Positions 44,352 to 55,791 of a stretch of 64,000 nucleotides of DNA are shown piece by piece. Both the position numbers and the translations under genes were made by a program. The DNA is from Chamaelirium japonicum (lineage: Eukaryota > Streptophyta > Magnoliopsida > Liliales > Melanthiaceae). The stretch lies in the NCBI GenBank assembly GCA_947650365.1, contig OX393550.1, positions 97,971,924-98,035,923 on the forward strand, in the 5' to 3' direction. The first letter of the stretch is position 1, and every line of letters begins with the position of its first letter. The notes beneath the pieces were generated by a model. That model did not search any database, was not told where the DNA came from, and saw only the letters and a list, made by a program, of their open reading frames with translations.

Positions 44352-47300
44352 CCCCTCACACAAAGGGGTTTCTAAAAAAAAAAAGCATTATAAGAGTCCT
44401 ATCCTTAGGACTTCCATTTGAATTTCTACCTGTACAGTGGAATCTCAATGGGGTGCACCCCTTAAAAGAATAGAGGTGTGAACTCTTCTGCATGCATTGT
44501 CCCCTGTTTTCGTTTCTGTCTGCATGACCAACATGCACCCCTTAAAAGAATAGGCGACATGGCCACAATAAAACTTGGATTCGATTCTTTTCTTTAGCCA
44601 TACGCCTAAGCAGTTGGTATGCCATGTCATCATAAAACCGACTTCCTTTTGTTCTTGATGTACGAGCATCACCCTTTTATCATGCAATTATTAGATTACT
44701 TTCAATTTTTTTCTTTGATAAAGACATTTAGTTATGTTTAAACACCATATTTTTAAAATCTAGAATAAGTGTTGTTTTCAGGTCTACAACTTGAGATCGT
44801 GTTCGTTTTTTTATTATAATATATGTTTTGGAGGTGCCTTGATGAGACTCTTTGATGCCACGGCCCACACCATGACGTGGAATTGCTTGAAGGACCGCCA
44901 TTGCTCCTAGCAAGAAGATGACCTACTGATCTTATAGCGGTAGGGTTCTTGGACTCGCTCCTGGCAATTTAAGGCCTCACACCATAATGGTTTGAGAAAA
45001 CTCTCTTTTTCTTCATTTACTCAACATTGCCCTAAATCGCATTGCTAAATGGTGTACATAGCCCTCCCAACTTGGAGAATAAACAAAAATCAAAGCACTC
45101 AAAAGGGTCCAAGGATTCATAAGGGATTGACAAAGCCCTACTCAAGGTCCAACACAACAACCCACAAGCATAACAACCTATAAAGCGTAAAATGAACCCA
45201 AAACACAAAAGCCCCTCAATTACATAAACCATACACAACCCAATAGCGATATTTGGCTAAGTAAGGTTCAAATTGTGCCAATCTTTGCCCAACAAGTGGC
45301 AGACCAAGGATTGGCCTTGGAGCCTGCTTTCTCACATTGATCGTGCTCCTTTGGAGGGTGTTACCCAAGTTTCCCAACACCCATCATTTGGATGTTTTAA
45401 AGACCAGACATGCTCGTTTTGAGTAAACTTTTGACCAAGTTGTACAAAAATGGGACTAGGATATTGGTTATTTTTTTTCATTTGTTATGCCAAACCGTCA
45501 GTTTCGTTTAGGATTAGCATTATTAAACCAATGGCTTAGATTACGTATAGATTTCTTATGCTCAAAGAACTTGACTTACTTGTGGGAGGACATGCCCCAT
45601 GAACATTTTGGTTCATGTATAAAAAAATTATTTTCAACTTATCGTTGATGAGTTATATAAAGAATCCCATTATTTGCACTTTTCTTATTCTTTTCTTCTT
45701 CAATCTTGTGCTCCCTTGAATCACCTTGCTTCATACTTGGATCTTCTTAATTTTTAAGGCATCACTGGGGTACATTTTAAAAGTATGCCTTGTATCTTTT
45801 CCATCGTTTTTTCATAGGTGATCCCCCCCCCCTCCCCCTCTCCTTCTCTCCTCCTATTCCTCAAAAGAAAAAAAGGAAAAAATAGCGTTATCCTACTTTA
45901 TTGTTGGTCAACACCCATCTCACTTTTTGTCCTTTTTCTTTGTAGGTTTGTCCTTTTTTAGTCCTTGTTTTTTATGCTTTTGTTCCCAAGGACTTGGACC
46001 ACTTGTAAAAGATGCGGGTTGAGAGTAATTCTTTACTTTTATCTTTAAAACTTGACGTAAACATATTTACTTACTTGTTTAAAAGGTAAAAGTCACATGA
46101 TGAAATTTGTTGGTCTTTTGATTTTTGATAATTTAATATTTTGGTAAACTATCTAAATGAATGTCGCAAGCTACCAAAATCGGTCGAAATTAATCCAAAA
46201 CCTAGTTTCAACAGTCTTCGGATCGACTTTAATTTGAAACCCATTAGAAACCACCTGTATGGTTCTATTTCAGCGAAAACTTCAAACCTTGCAAACATTA
46301 AGCTTTTCTTGGGGCAAATTGGTGCAAAGTGTCTGCTATCTATCATACTTGAAGCAAGTTGCTCAATTGTCATCCCTTTTTGAATTATTGGATAAAGGAG
46401 CTTTACCCTTCATGATGGTCATCCCTCCTTGAATCAAGTTGCTTGATTGTCAAAATAAAATTGTATTGATTGTTGTCCCTTTTGCTTGCACTAGAGAAGG
46501 CTCACATGGAGGGCTAGATGAACTTCATGAAGCTGTGGATCCACGAGCTTGAGAGCCCACACATTTAGAATTGTTTTTGAAGTTTGCCTCAACCTTGAGT
46601 GTTAGCTGATTGGCTTCTTCTAAAGTCCACACCTGCAACATCTCCATCTTATGTCAAAACTCACCGTCTTGCATCTAACTACTTTCTAAGAATTGCTCTT
46701 ACATTCATGGTTCCAAATAGTAAGATCAAGAAACTAGTAGCATCTTCCATCTATTTGGACCCTTATTTGGACTTGGACCCTTGTTAGGGACGAAATAATA
46801 TATGGTACAAGGTTTTCATGTATGCTAGAAGATTGTATTCTTTCATCTTGACCTTCATCTCCTCCCGTGTATCACTAGAAGGTTGTTCCGTCTTTTGTAT
46901 TCTATCTTCCACAAAATACCACTATGAGCATGTCAATCCTTTTTTTTTTGGAAGGTGACATGTCGATCCTTTTACCTCCTTATCTTTCTGTCATGTCATA
47001 CTAATCAAAGTCATCCTCCATGAACATAGTCTAATAGAGGAATTCTGTATGATTTAGTTTTCCGTAGAAATACAAAACCTCATGGTTCAACTTATTGGAT
47101 TTATTGTTCATTATCTCATACATATTAATCCTTAATTAGCAAACCCATCGTGGTCATCCATGGGATCCATGGAAACATCACGATGAGAGATAGCTATGTA
47201 TTTATTCCCATGACAAGGAGATGTATCAATGAATTCTCAATCTCCATGGCTACCCATTACTCCAACATTTGATGTTGACTAATCTTTAATCAAGGAAATG

Positions 47301-47924
47301 ATGGATGAACTTGTGAATAAGGTGAAACACAAATTATATATGTTGGAACGAATAAGCTCGAAGTTTGCTCTAATATCTTCTCACATGTTATTATGATTAG
47401 TGCGAACATGTCTTGTTCTAATGCTATGGTACTTGCACCTTAACTCATATTGATATTATATAACGAATCCACTTCTTAATTTTCTACAAAGTCTAGACGA
47501 AGAGGATGGCACATGATCTCAAGTTTAATCCTAAATTAATTAAATGCCAATCAACTTTCAGATTTCTTATGAGTTTCTCTTCCAAATAATAATTTTTGCT
47601 CTTAGAAATCTACTTCCAAATCTGTAGGATTGTACTATGGAGTAGTCGAATTATGACCAATTGTATGTCAAATATCTAGCTAAATTTGTAAGAGAAGTTA
47701 TGAAATCTCCACGTCTATACTGATTTCAGCATAAACCTATATGTTTTTTTTCTTCTGTAGATGTCTGCTTTGCATGATCCTGGATCATGATCTTTACTAC
47801 TAAATCTGACATTATCTGTATATAACCTTAAGAGGCCTAGTCTTCTCACACGTGGCCCTCTTATTGCCTGTATAATGTGCTTTTCTTAAATGTTTACAAA
47901 TCTTTTGTATTTGTATTTTTTCAG
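44352..47924 (+). other. Host intron 1, last part
   Basis: AT-rich DNA with poly-T and poly-A runs and one pair of short direct repeats ('gcaccccttaaaagaatag' near 44455 and 44535). The small open frames (for example 46141-46383 on both strands) show no family I recognise. It ends in the pyrimidine tract and acceptor TATTTTTTCAG at 47914-47924. Confidence 0.5.
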
Positions 47925-47999
47925 GAGAAGTTGCATCATTGGATTTTGGTAAGGCAAGGAGGATGGCTATCTGAAGCAGATGTTCTTGCATATATTGAG
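47925..47999 (+). CDS. Exon 2 of the host gene
   Basis: After a good acceptor (TTTTTTCAG|GAG) 25 codons read EKLHHWILVRQGGWLSEADV and LAYIE, followed by GTTCTC as a plausible donor. In the family recognised at exon 1 the text after GERHGL/GERHAM is EKL..WI....Q..G.....D...Y(I/L)Q, which this exon fits position by position. Both exons are phase 0 at the junction. An internal TTG|GTAAGG at about 47948 is a competing donor. I found no further exons before the window end, so the gene is incomplete here or continues beyond later insertions. Confidence 0.65.
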
Positions 48000-48789
48000 G
48001 TTCTCATGACATTTGTTTCTTTTATTTGAGTTACATTATGATTCATGAAAGATGTTCTTTCTTATTTACCTTTTCATTCAGTTGTTCTGTATTCTTGTCC
48101 AATAATTTATTGAAGAATTGGGAAATTAAAAAGGAAATGATTGTCGGGCACATGATCAAGCAAGTTTTTTTTTTTTGCATTTTCATGATCAAGTAAGTGC
48201 TACTAGTAGTAGAAGTAGAAGTAGGAGCACCTAGGTAGCATCCATATGACATGAAAATAAATATTAACTGCATTTGGTTTTAATTAGTAATTTGGTGGTT
48301 GTACCTTAATATTGATAAGTACATAGCATAAGGACTGTGTACGACAAAAATAATAGTTTATATTACTTCCATATAACCAAGGTGTATGTTCATACAACAT
48401 GGTGGCAATAAAGAAGCTTACTCAAAGATTTGGAAGTCCGAAGTATAGGTGCTAAGTAGGCGTGTGCTTTCAAGTGGTTGCGTAAACTAGCTAGAAGATT
48501 CCTGATTCTCGGAGGAATATAGTGGAATATTGAAGTCACTGAATCACATCATGTTATTACTTTTTTAGTACTTGATCCCTAAAAGATGAGATATAATCTT
48601 GTTGTAATGGTAAAAGTTTCATTCACTACATGATCCTTATCCTCCTCTTTCCCTGTAAATTCATTCCATATATGTCTGTTGTTGAATACATCACTTATTA
48701 CATTATACTATTATAGGAAATTTTCTCTTACTGCATCAAGCTTTCTGTGTGTAATTCAGCTTTCTTTGTAAAACAACAATTTTTCAAAA
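48000..48789 (+). other. Unassigned AT-rich sequence after host exon 2
   Basis: Presumed intron 2 of the host gene. I see no coding match and no clear element ends. Confidence 0.4.
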
Positions 48790-49102
48790 ATGGATTGAAT
48801 AATAATATATTATTAACAAACGGATTTAAAGTTTGGTTTTTACCATCAACGGACTTATACTCCCTTTTGATTGGCGTATAATGGAAACACTAGTTCGACC
48901 GATGTATTAGTCTGACGATTATATGGAATTAATTACAAACCGAAAAAGCCCTTTATGTATTAAACTGCCATATTACATACACACCATTTTAACTGGCGGA
49001 TAACTACCGTTGGCGGCTATACACCATTTAAACTGGCGAATAGCTTGGTAGCTGTTGGTGTTCCATTAGCCGTTGAGCCTAACAGCTACCACCGACTGGT
49101 TC

Positions 49103-49110
49103 TATAAATA
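49103..49110 (+). promoter_or_regulatory. TATA-like box before the mudrA-like remnant
   Basis: TATAAATA is followed by CT-rich sequence and an ATG at 49190, a promoter-like layout for a transposase gene. Inferred from position only. Confidence 0.4.
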
Positions 49111-49189
49111 ATGAATTATAACACTCACCCACTCACTCCCAATTCTCTCTCAATTCTCACTTCTCTCTTAATTCCCACTTCTCTCAAAT

Positions 49190-50080
49190 ATGACTACAAG
49201 ATCTCCGATAGTTGTATGTTACGGAGGTCGGTGCGAAGTAGATGCGTAGGGAATACAAATCCAATCTTTGTTCAGGTCAATAGTACAATGTTTGAGCTGT
49301 AAGAGATCACCCTACGGTGCAAGCTTCGACCCGACTTCAATTTAAGGTAATCTTAATTCAGTTAGTGAATCACAATCTTATTCAGTAGAAATATATGAGG
49401 ATGAAAATTGGAATGGATATTAATAACATGTCTCGGGGCATTAGGCCTACTGTGTTTGTAGATTACCCATATAATATTAACGAAAACGTAGATATTAGTG
49501 GTTATAACTTATAACTATCAATCATCTTATAGTTATGCTCGTGAGCCTGGTTCTCTACACCACTATATAACATGATTGATAATTATAACTAATACCAGCA
49601 TGTAGTTTTGGTATCAACATCAATGTCGTCAGTAGTACCCGCATTGTTACCCACAACGGTGCAGGATGTACCGACATCAGTATCAGATACTTCTGATTAC
49701 GACATAGACTTAGAGCTTAGTGACTCAAGTTTGTCGTCATCAGATGATACACAAATGTTTGCCGGCAAGCATACGACTCTGCAAAACATTTTGAACTGCA
49801 ATGCACAAATTTTTAATTAAGAATAATTTTACATTAACAATATGATTGTAATAATAAATATAAAATTATCATTAAATGTGATATTCCTGATTGTACATGA
49901 CGTGTATATGCAACAAAGATTTATAATGGTGATTATTTTAATGTAGTAACATTTAACTTACAACGTTCATGTGTTGGTAGAGTAGTACATAGGAATCATC
50001 CACAAGAAACATCTGAATGAATTAAAAGTAAAGTTAGTACCCGCTTAGCAAATAATCCTTATTATTCTCCTACTCTATAA
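49190..50080 (+). pseudogene. Decayed Mutator (mudrA-like) transposase, N-terminal region
   Basis: From ATG 49190 the pieces MTTRSPIVVCYGGRCEVDA and (next frame) NPIFVQVNSTMFEL look like a mudrA N-terminus. An acidic serine-rich stretch follows (DIDLELSDSSLSSSDD, about 49687-49740). At 49871-50080 one frame reads KCDIPDCT*RVYATKI, GDYFNVVTFN, VVHRNHPQETSE*IKSK and ANNPYYSP, which fits the Mutator transposase DNA-binding module (C..C.W...A, YF.V.......C, N...S..WI..K.....P.Y.P). Both stops are TGA where relatives have Trp. No catalytic domain remains. Confidence 0.6.
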
Positions 50081-50202
50081 TTATGGTTATGTTTGATGAA
50101 TATGTTGTTTCCATTTCATATAATAAAACTCGATAGTCAAGCGAATCAGAATACCGAGAAGTTCTACACCTGTAACACACTTCAACAAAAAATGAGGGTC
50201 CC

Positions 50203-50475
50203 CTTCTATCCAGCAAAAAGTGGGGCCCCACTCTCTCTCCTGTAACTCAGCCAAATATGAGACCTCTCATTTCTGTAGTGTAGCAGAAAGTGAAGTCCCC
50301 TCATCCTCCTACCCAGCAGAAAGTGGGTCCCCCCTCTCCCTCCTATAACACAGACAAATATGCAGAGGCCCCTACCTTCTGTGACGGAACGGAAAGTTAA
50401 GCCCCCCCACCATCCCACCCAGCAAAAAGTGGGGCTCCCTCTCCCTCCTGTGACTTAGCATAAAGTCAATCCTCT
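50203..50475. repeat. Tandem repeat, about 105-bp unit, 2.6 copies
   Basis: Units begin 'ccagcaaaaagtggg' or 'cccagcagaaagtggg' near 50208, 50313 and 50418, each followed by CTCTCCCTCCTGT and 'acaaatatg'-type sequence. Confidence 0.75.
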
Positions 50476-50988
50476 CCCTTCTACTGAGGTGAAAATAGTT
50501 TTGAATAATCGACTCTTCAAGCAAAATTAGAGGTCATAAAGAGAAAACTCCATGAAAAGTACCAAAAGGCAGATGCAACTAAGAAACAATGAACGATACA
50601 AGTAGCAGAGCTGTAGGATGTACCGACAAAGAAGGTTTATATTAAAAGATGTCTAGGTCCTATTCATTAGAAATCTAAAACCAACACTAGAAATTGGCCA
50701 GCCCGGGCAAAAGGACTACGCTAGCTACAAGCTTATGCGATTTAGACTTTGAAAGTTTACTTTTCTATATTTTATTTTGCTATAATATTAATAAAATTTA
50801 TTATATGCCATGTTCCAAACTCTATGTGCAACACATCTGATCATTGTAACGAACCACCGAGAGTATTATATAAACTCATTTTATTTCATACACAAATACA
50901 ATATATAGTCTAAAAACTAGCCATGACCACATCTTGATTTATGACCATTGAAATCTCCAGTAAACATCCTTATGTACGTCTCGGGTGC
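50476..50988. other. Unassigned sequence
   Basis: AT-rich, with short lysine-rich fragments in broken frames (about 50520-50700) that may be more of the transposase remnant. Nothing firm can be assigned. Confidence 0.35.
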
Positions 50989-51428
50989 CTTTCTCTTCCT
51001 AGGAGGAAGGGAAGTCTCATCGGCTGGGCTCTACTGAGACGACGACCAATTGATAAGGCGACAACTGAGGTCGACGACTGAGGCGATAACAACAGCTCAA
51101 AAGTGGGCCGAAAGCTCAATGACTCCGTGGTCTAGAAGGCTTGAAGATCGGAGTCTGAAATGACTGAGAGGCCGATGGCTAATAAGAAGACTGAGAAGAC
51201 GACAAACGTCTTTCTCTTCCTAGGAGGAAGGGAAGTCTCGTCGGCTGGGCTCTACTGAGACGACGACCAATTGATAAGGCGACAACCGAGGTCGACGATG
51301 AGGCGATAACAACAGCTGAAAAGTGGGCCGAAAGCTCAATGACTCCGTGGTCTAGAAGGCTTGAAGATCGGAGTCTGAAACGACTGAGAGGCCGATGGCT
51401 AAGAAGAAGATGACTGAGAAGATGACAA
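50989..51428. repeat. Tandem duplication, about 220-bp unit, two copies
   Basis: Copy 1 starts 'ctttctcttcctaggagg' at 50989 and copy 2 at 51210. They share 'ggctgggctctactgagac' and 'aaaagtgggccgaaagctc'. There are a few substitutions and short indels. Confidence 0.85.
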
Positions 51429-51565
51429 ACGCCTTTGTATCATCGTAGGTGATGACCGTATCAGCTCTGTAAGAGAGGCTAAGTCCCAACTCAAGGACAC
51501 AGTCACACAGCTACCTTCGACATGCGTTCTCCCATCTAACAGTAAGAATGAGTCATCCTGTGGTA

Positions 51566-51687
51566 CATCTGGCTGCTCCTCTATCGACACCTCTAGCTAC
51601 TCCTGTACCGGCATCTTCGGTTGCTCCTGTACCAACAACTCGAAGTGCACCTGTACCGGCAACTCGAAGTGCACCTGTACCGGCATC
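51566..51687. repeat. Minisatellite, about 24-bp unit
   Basis: Degenerate repeats of 'gctcctgtaccggcatct' and 'gcacctgtaccggcaactcg' give an APVPATRS-type peptide pattern on the plus strand. It ends where a Tat LTR fragment begins. Confidence 0.75.
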
Positions 51688-52025
51688 TCTTAAGGGTCCC
51701 TTTGATCTGCGTCTCCACGTTACATCGTGCGAGAGCTTTGGAGGGGTTGCCCAGGGCAGATCTTTAAAGGGTGAGGGTTTCTTGACAGGTTAAGAAGTGT
51801 TCGCCGTTGCTTTTGTCCCTTTTGTGCTTCGTGCTTTCTCGGCTGGAGGGTTTTTGGCTTCGCTCCTCGGTTTTCGTCTTCTTCGGCTCTGGCTAGATCT
51901 CGGCGTCTTTGATCGTCGGTTCACGGCGTTGATCGTGCTTTGGCTTTACTTTCGGCTTTGGCGTGGCTCTGGCTTCTGCTTTGCTTTGGCTTTACTTTCG
52001 GCTTTGGCGTGGATCTGCCTTGGCC
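51686..52025. mobile_element. Truncated Tat LTR fragment
   Basis: About 300 bases starting 'tctcttaagggtcccttt' match 52938-53240 inside the LTR at 52824-54806, then a small duplication of 'ggctttactttcggctttg' follows. Neither LTR end is present. Confidence 0.75.
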
Positions 52026-52289
52026 TCGAGCTGTTCGCTGTGTTACAGTAGCAACGATGCGTGCTATGCTTAGTAAATCTATAACTGCCTCCACAGTCTG
52101 CTCACTGATCGTCGGGTCTAATTCTACTAATTCATCTGCTTATAAAAGAGTTAAATGTCCACATGTCATATAAAGTATGCTAAATAAGAATTCAAAATGA
52201 TAAAATATTTAAGCATTATCGCTCTTTGATATCAGTCGTCGTAATGCATAATCATCGCGTCCCAGTATTCCCGAGGAACAAAACGAGGC
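52026..52289. other. Unassigned sequence
   Basis: AT-rich. A minus-strand fragment at about 52215-52300 reads YVEPRFVPREYWDAM, but I cannot assign a family. Confidence 0.3.
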
Positions 52290-52655
52290 TCGACGTACTA
52301 ATTTGAATTAACTCAAATTCAAAATTGAGTTAATTAACTCAAATTCTTATGATGGGTTCATAATAATTTGGGTTTTTTTTCAAAATTGAGTTGAATTAAC
52401 ACAAAATTGAGTGGAATTAACTCAAAATTGAGTTGAATTAACTCAAGTTCGTATAATGAGTTCATAAGAATTTGGGGTTTTTTTCAAAATTGAATTGAAT
52501 TAACCCAAAATTGAGTAGAATTAACTCAAATTGAGTTGAATTAAGTCAAATTCTTATGATAGGTTCATAAGAAATTTGGGGTTTTCAAAATTAAGTTGAA
52601 TTAACTCAAATTGATTTAAAATGACTGAAAATTGAGTTGAATTAAATCTAAAATT
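52290..52655. repeat. AT-rich tandem repeat, about 103-bp unit, three copies
   Basis: Units carry 'tcaaattcttatgat', 'ttcataagaatttgggg' and multiple 'aattgagttgaattaac' motifs. They start near 52336, 52441 and 52546. The short inner motif repeats independently. Confidence 0.8.
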
Positions 52656-52725
52656 AAACCATAAACCCTAATATTTTTATTTTCTTTTCCTGATTTTTTA
52701 GAAAATTTATATATTTATTTATTTC

Positions 52726-52729
<4 letters not shown>

Positions 52730-52820
<91 letters not shown>
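52730..52820. repeat. Compound (CT)n-(TA)n microsatellite
   Basis: About 13 CT units followed by about 32 TA units, ending three bases before a Tat LTR. Confidence 0.95.
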
Positions 52821-52822
<2 letters not shown>

Positions 52823-52823
52823 C

Positions 52824-54806
52824 TGTATGCACAGTAAAGGATTTGGGTCGTCTTTTTGCATAAAACGAGATTACAGAGGCCGGGACCCGGGGAGTCGGGT
52901 GCGTTGAAGATTTGATCAGGAGATTGTGGGAGAGATTCTCTTAAGGGTCCCTTTGATCCGCGTCTCCATGTTACTTCATGCGAGAGCTTTGGAGGGGTTG
53001 CCCAGGGCAGATCTTTAAAGGGTGAGGGTTTCTTGAGAGGTTAAGAAGTGTTCGCCGTTGCTTTTGTCCCTTCCGTGCTTCGTGCTTTCTCGGCTGGAGG
53101 GTTTTTGGCTTCGCTCCTCGGTTTTCGTCTTCTTCGGCTCTGGCTAGATCTCGGCGTCTTTGATTCTCGGTTCATGGTGTCGATTGTGCTTTGGCTTTAC
53201 TTTCGACTTTGGCGTGGCTCTGGCTTCTGCTTTGCTTTGGCGCTTGCGATTGAACGTAGAAGGGTAGAGGCTTGCGATGCTTTAGTTTTTCCGGACTTCA
53301 CGTCGTATCAGCTAGAACGTGCGGTGCTTTGCTCATGACCGTCGTAGTTGCTTGACTTTGGCACTTGCGTTGCTTTGGCGCGGGCTTTACTGGTGCTTTT
53401 ACTTCAGCTTCTTGTGTTGGCTTTTGCTTTGGCGTTGACTCGATCTTCTTCTCGAACGGCGATGACTACGTCTTCACTTCTCCTTTATTCTTCCGGCTTC
53501 CTCGATGGTTGTGGCGTCGACTTGATTTCTCTTCTCCGGTCTTCTTTGGCGTGATCGGAGTTGAGGACTTTGTTTTGAAGACGACGGGTGTAGCGCCGCT
53601 TCGGATGTCCTCCAAACTTTCTTCTTCGTGAATGGAGCGGACGTTGTTGAAGACGACGGAGTGATGCCGTTTCGATCTTCTTCTTCGGGCTTTTGGGCTT
53701 GATCAGAGTCGAAGGCTTGATGAAGACGACGGGGTGATGACGCTTCGATCTTTTTCTTCGGGCTTTTGGGCTTGATCAGAGTTGAAGACTTGATGAAGAC
53801 AACAGGGTGATGCCGCTTCGATATTCTTCTCCGGGCTTTTGGGCTTGATCAGAGTCGAAGGCTTGATGAAGACGATGGGGTGATGCAGCTTCGATCTTCT
53901 TCTCCGGGCTTTTGGGCTTGATCGGAGTCGAAGGCTTGATGAAGATGACGGGGTGATGCCGCTTCGATCTTCTTCTCCGGCCTTTGCTTCTGGCGTTTTC
54001 GGAGTTGAAGGTTTCTTCTTCTTCGAGCTTTCTCCTTCGTGCACGGAGTCAAAGGGTTGATCTTCTTGTGCAAGGGTCTTCACGTTGATGAGGACTTTCA
54101 ATGGACTAAGCCGGTCCCAAAGGGATAGGCTTGCCCGAGCCTCGAGAAGCCGTGGGTTGTTGAAGGCGTGTCTCCTCCTTTGCAGAGCTTCTTTGCTTCT
54201 GTCTTCGACTTCAACCTCTTGAGCCTTCCCCTTCCCCTTCCCCCTCTATTTATAGGTGAAGGGGGGTGGGGAGAGATATGGGAAGGTTCATTCAAATCCC
54301 TTGATTATCTCTCCCATAACTATCCAAGATTCATTTCCTCATTTATGGGAGAATAAACCTTCATTTATTTACCTTTTCTGGCGGAGTAGTTATGGCCCAA
54401 TCATTTTGAATTTTATTTGAATCTTGCACATTAAATCGATGGCGACTCGGCTTCGTTTCTTGTCCGTCGGATCGAGGGATCGACGTAGATCCACGCTTGT
54501 GTAGACGTCTACACAACTTCTCCCTGCGCATGGCGGTTTTCTTTCATTTTTCTTCTTTTTCTTTCTTTTCTTTTCTTTCTTTCTTTTCTTTCCTTTTCTT
54601 TCTTTCTTGTTTGGGCCAGCCGCTCCTTACCCGTGGGTAGGGGACATAGTTTTCCAAGGGGGGCCGGGTGGCCCCCACTTGTGGATGGGTCTACCTGACC
54701 CCTCTTTTGGCTCGGGTCGGGTGTTGCGGGTCCGGGTTCGTGTTGGGTTCGCCCCCAGGTCAGTGCACGCGAGTCGGGTTCGGATTTGATAAATTTTGTG
54801 TCTACA
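52824..54806 (-). mobile_element. LTR of a second, diverged Tat element
   Basis: Starts TGTATGCACAG and ends TGTCTACA, 1983 bp, aligned along its length to the LTR at 26839-28849 but clearly diverged. The neighbouring polypurine tract (54808-54821) makes it a 3' LTR of a minus-strand element. Plus-strand CTATTTATAG lies at 54246-54255. The matching 5' LTR and most of gag-pol are not in the window. Confidence 0.85.
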
Positions 54807-54913
54807 AATGCCCCCTCAAGGACGAGTGCACTGGCAGAAAACGCGTAACCCTCGCTTACGTAGGAAACGCATAGTGCTTGTCCTTGATTCCTTTTCGGGA
54901 CAGGGTTGAGGCC

Positions 54914-54921
54914 TATTTAAA
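54914..54921 (+). promoter_or_regulatory. TATA-like box of antisense gene copy 2
   Basis: TATTTAAA lies 108 bases from the LTR edge, as in copy 1, in the shared context of GACCCCTACCC. Confidence 0.55.
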
Positions 54922-54944
54922 GACCCCTACCCCTCTGCTCCTTT

Positions 54945-55791
54945 CATTCAGCGTCGGTTCTTGCGGAGGGCTGAAGCTTGGAGATCGCCGTCGGAAGAGG
55001 CTCCCTAGGGTTGCATAGGACTCGCTCCGTCTTCCTAGTTGTTGCCTCTTTCCCTGGCGGCGGCGGCGGTGGCTGTTGAGGAGGATCGGTGCTAGGGGAC
55101 CATCGGCGATAGTGTGTGAGTTGAAGATCGTTGTGAAGGCGGGCTTGAAGCGAAGAGGGGAAGATGATCGGGGTGATGAGGACGGAGCACCGTGGTCGAG
55201 GTGTCAGCTTCCTCTTCTTTCTTCTTTTTCTTCCTTCTTTTTTTTTTCTTTTTCTGTCTCGCGGAGGTAGCAACAGCAGTAGGCGGCGGCAGCCTGTGGC
55301 TTCGGGCGTTGGGGCCAGGCGGCGGCGGCGGCCGGCGGCTTCAAGCGCGGGGGCCAGGCGACGTGCGGGGTGCGGAGGCCAGGCGGTGGTGCCGGGGGCA
55401 TAGGCGGCCGATGGTCGGGGTTGACTCAGGTAGGTCCCGATCGGGTCGGAGAAGAGGGAGCTGCGGGCTCGAGTCGGGCGGGCTCCAACCGGATCGGAGA
55501 AAAAGGGGGGGCTGCGGGCCCCTTTTTTGGCTCGTATCGTGTGGCCCCCGCCCCCTGCGCGGGTTCGGATGGGAGAGACGGGGGTTGCGGACCCTTCGGT
55601 CTTTCTCTCTTTTTTTTTGAACTTCGGGTTTGTTGGGTCTCTTGTCTGTTTGAGCGGCATGAGGATGGGTGACCACTAGGAGCTCCCCCCCTTTTTTTTT
55701 GACTCTCCTTCTCTGGTCTCGATTGGCTTCTTTTCGTTGGATTTAGCTAGTCTCTGCTGGACTTGACTTGCTTCTCGTTGTCTCCTTTTAG
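54945..55791 (+). other. Leader of antisense gene copy 2
   Basis: GC-rich with T-rich tracts, as in copy 1. The conserved start is 'gagatcgccgtcggaag'. No conserved reading frame is seen before the acceptor TTTTAG at 55791. Confidence 0.4.

Noticed and set aside
46141..46383. 80-codon frame with an overlapping antisense frame
   Set aside because: AT-rich, no family recognised, and open on both strands; not enough to call.
47761..47900. Possible further host exon after CTGTAG at about 47760
   Set aside because: The acceptor is good but the following sequence has early stops in the phase needed to join exon 1.
50203..52655. CRISPR-like array from evenly spaced repeats
   Set aside because: Units are long, diverge along their whole length and have no short identical repeat with unique spacers; the DNA is plant nuclear.
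54944..55660. 238-codon minus-strand frame, Pro/Arg/Lys-rich
   Set aside because: It is the complement of the GC-rich leader of antisense gene copy 2 and is low complexity.
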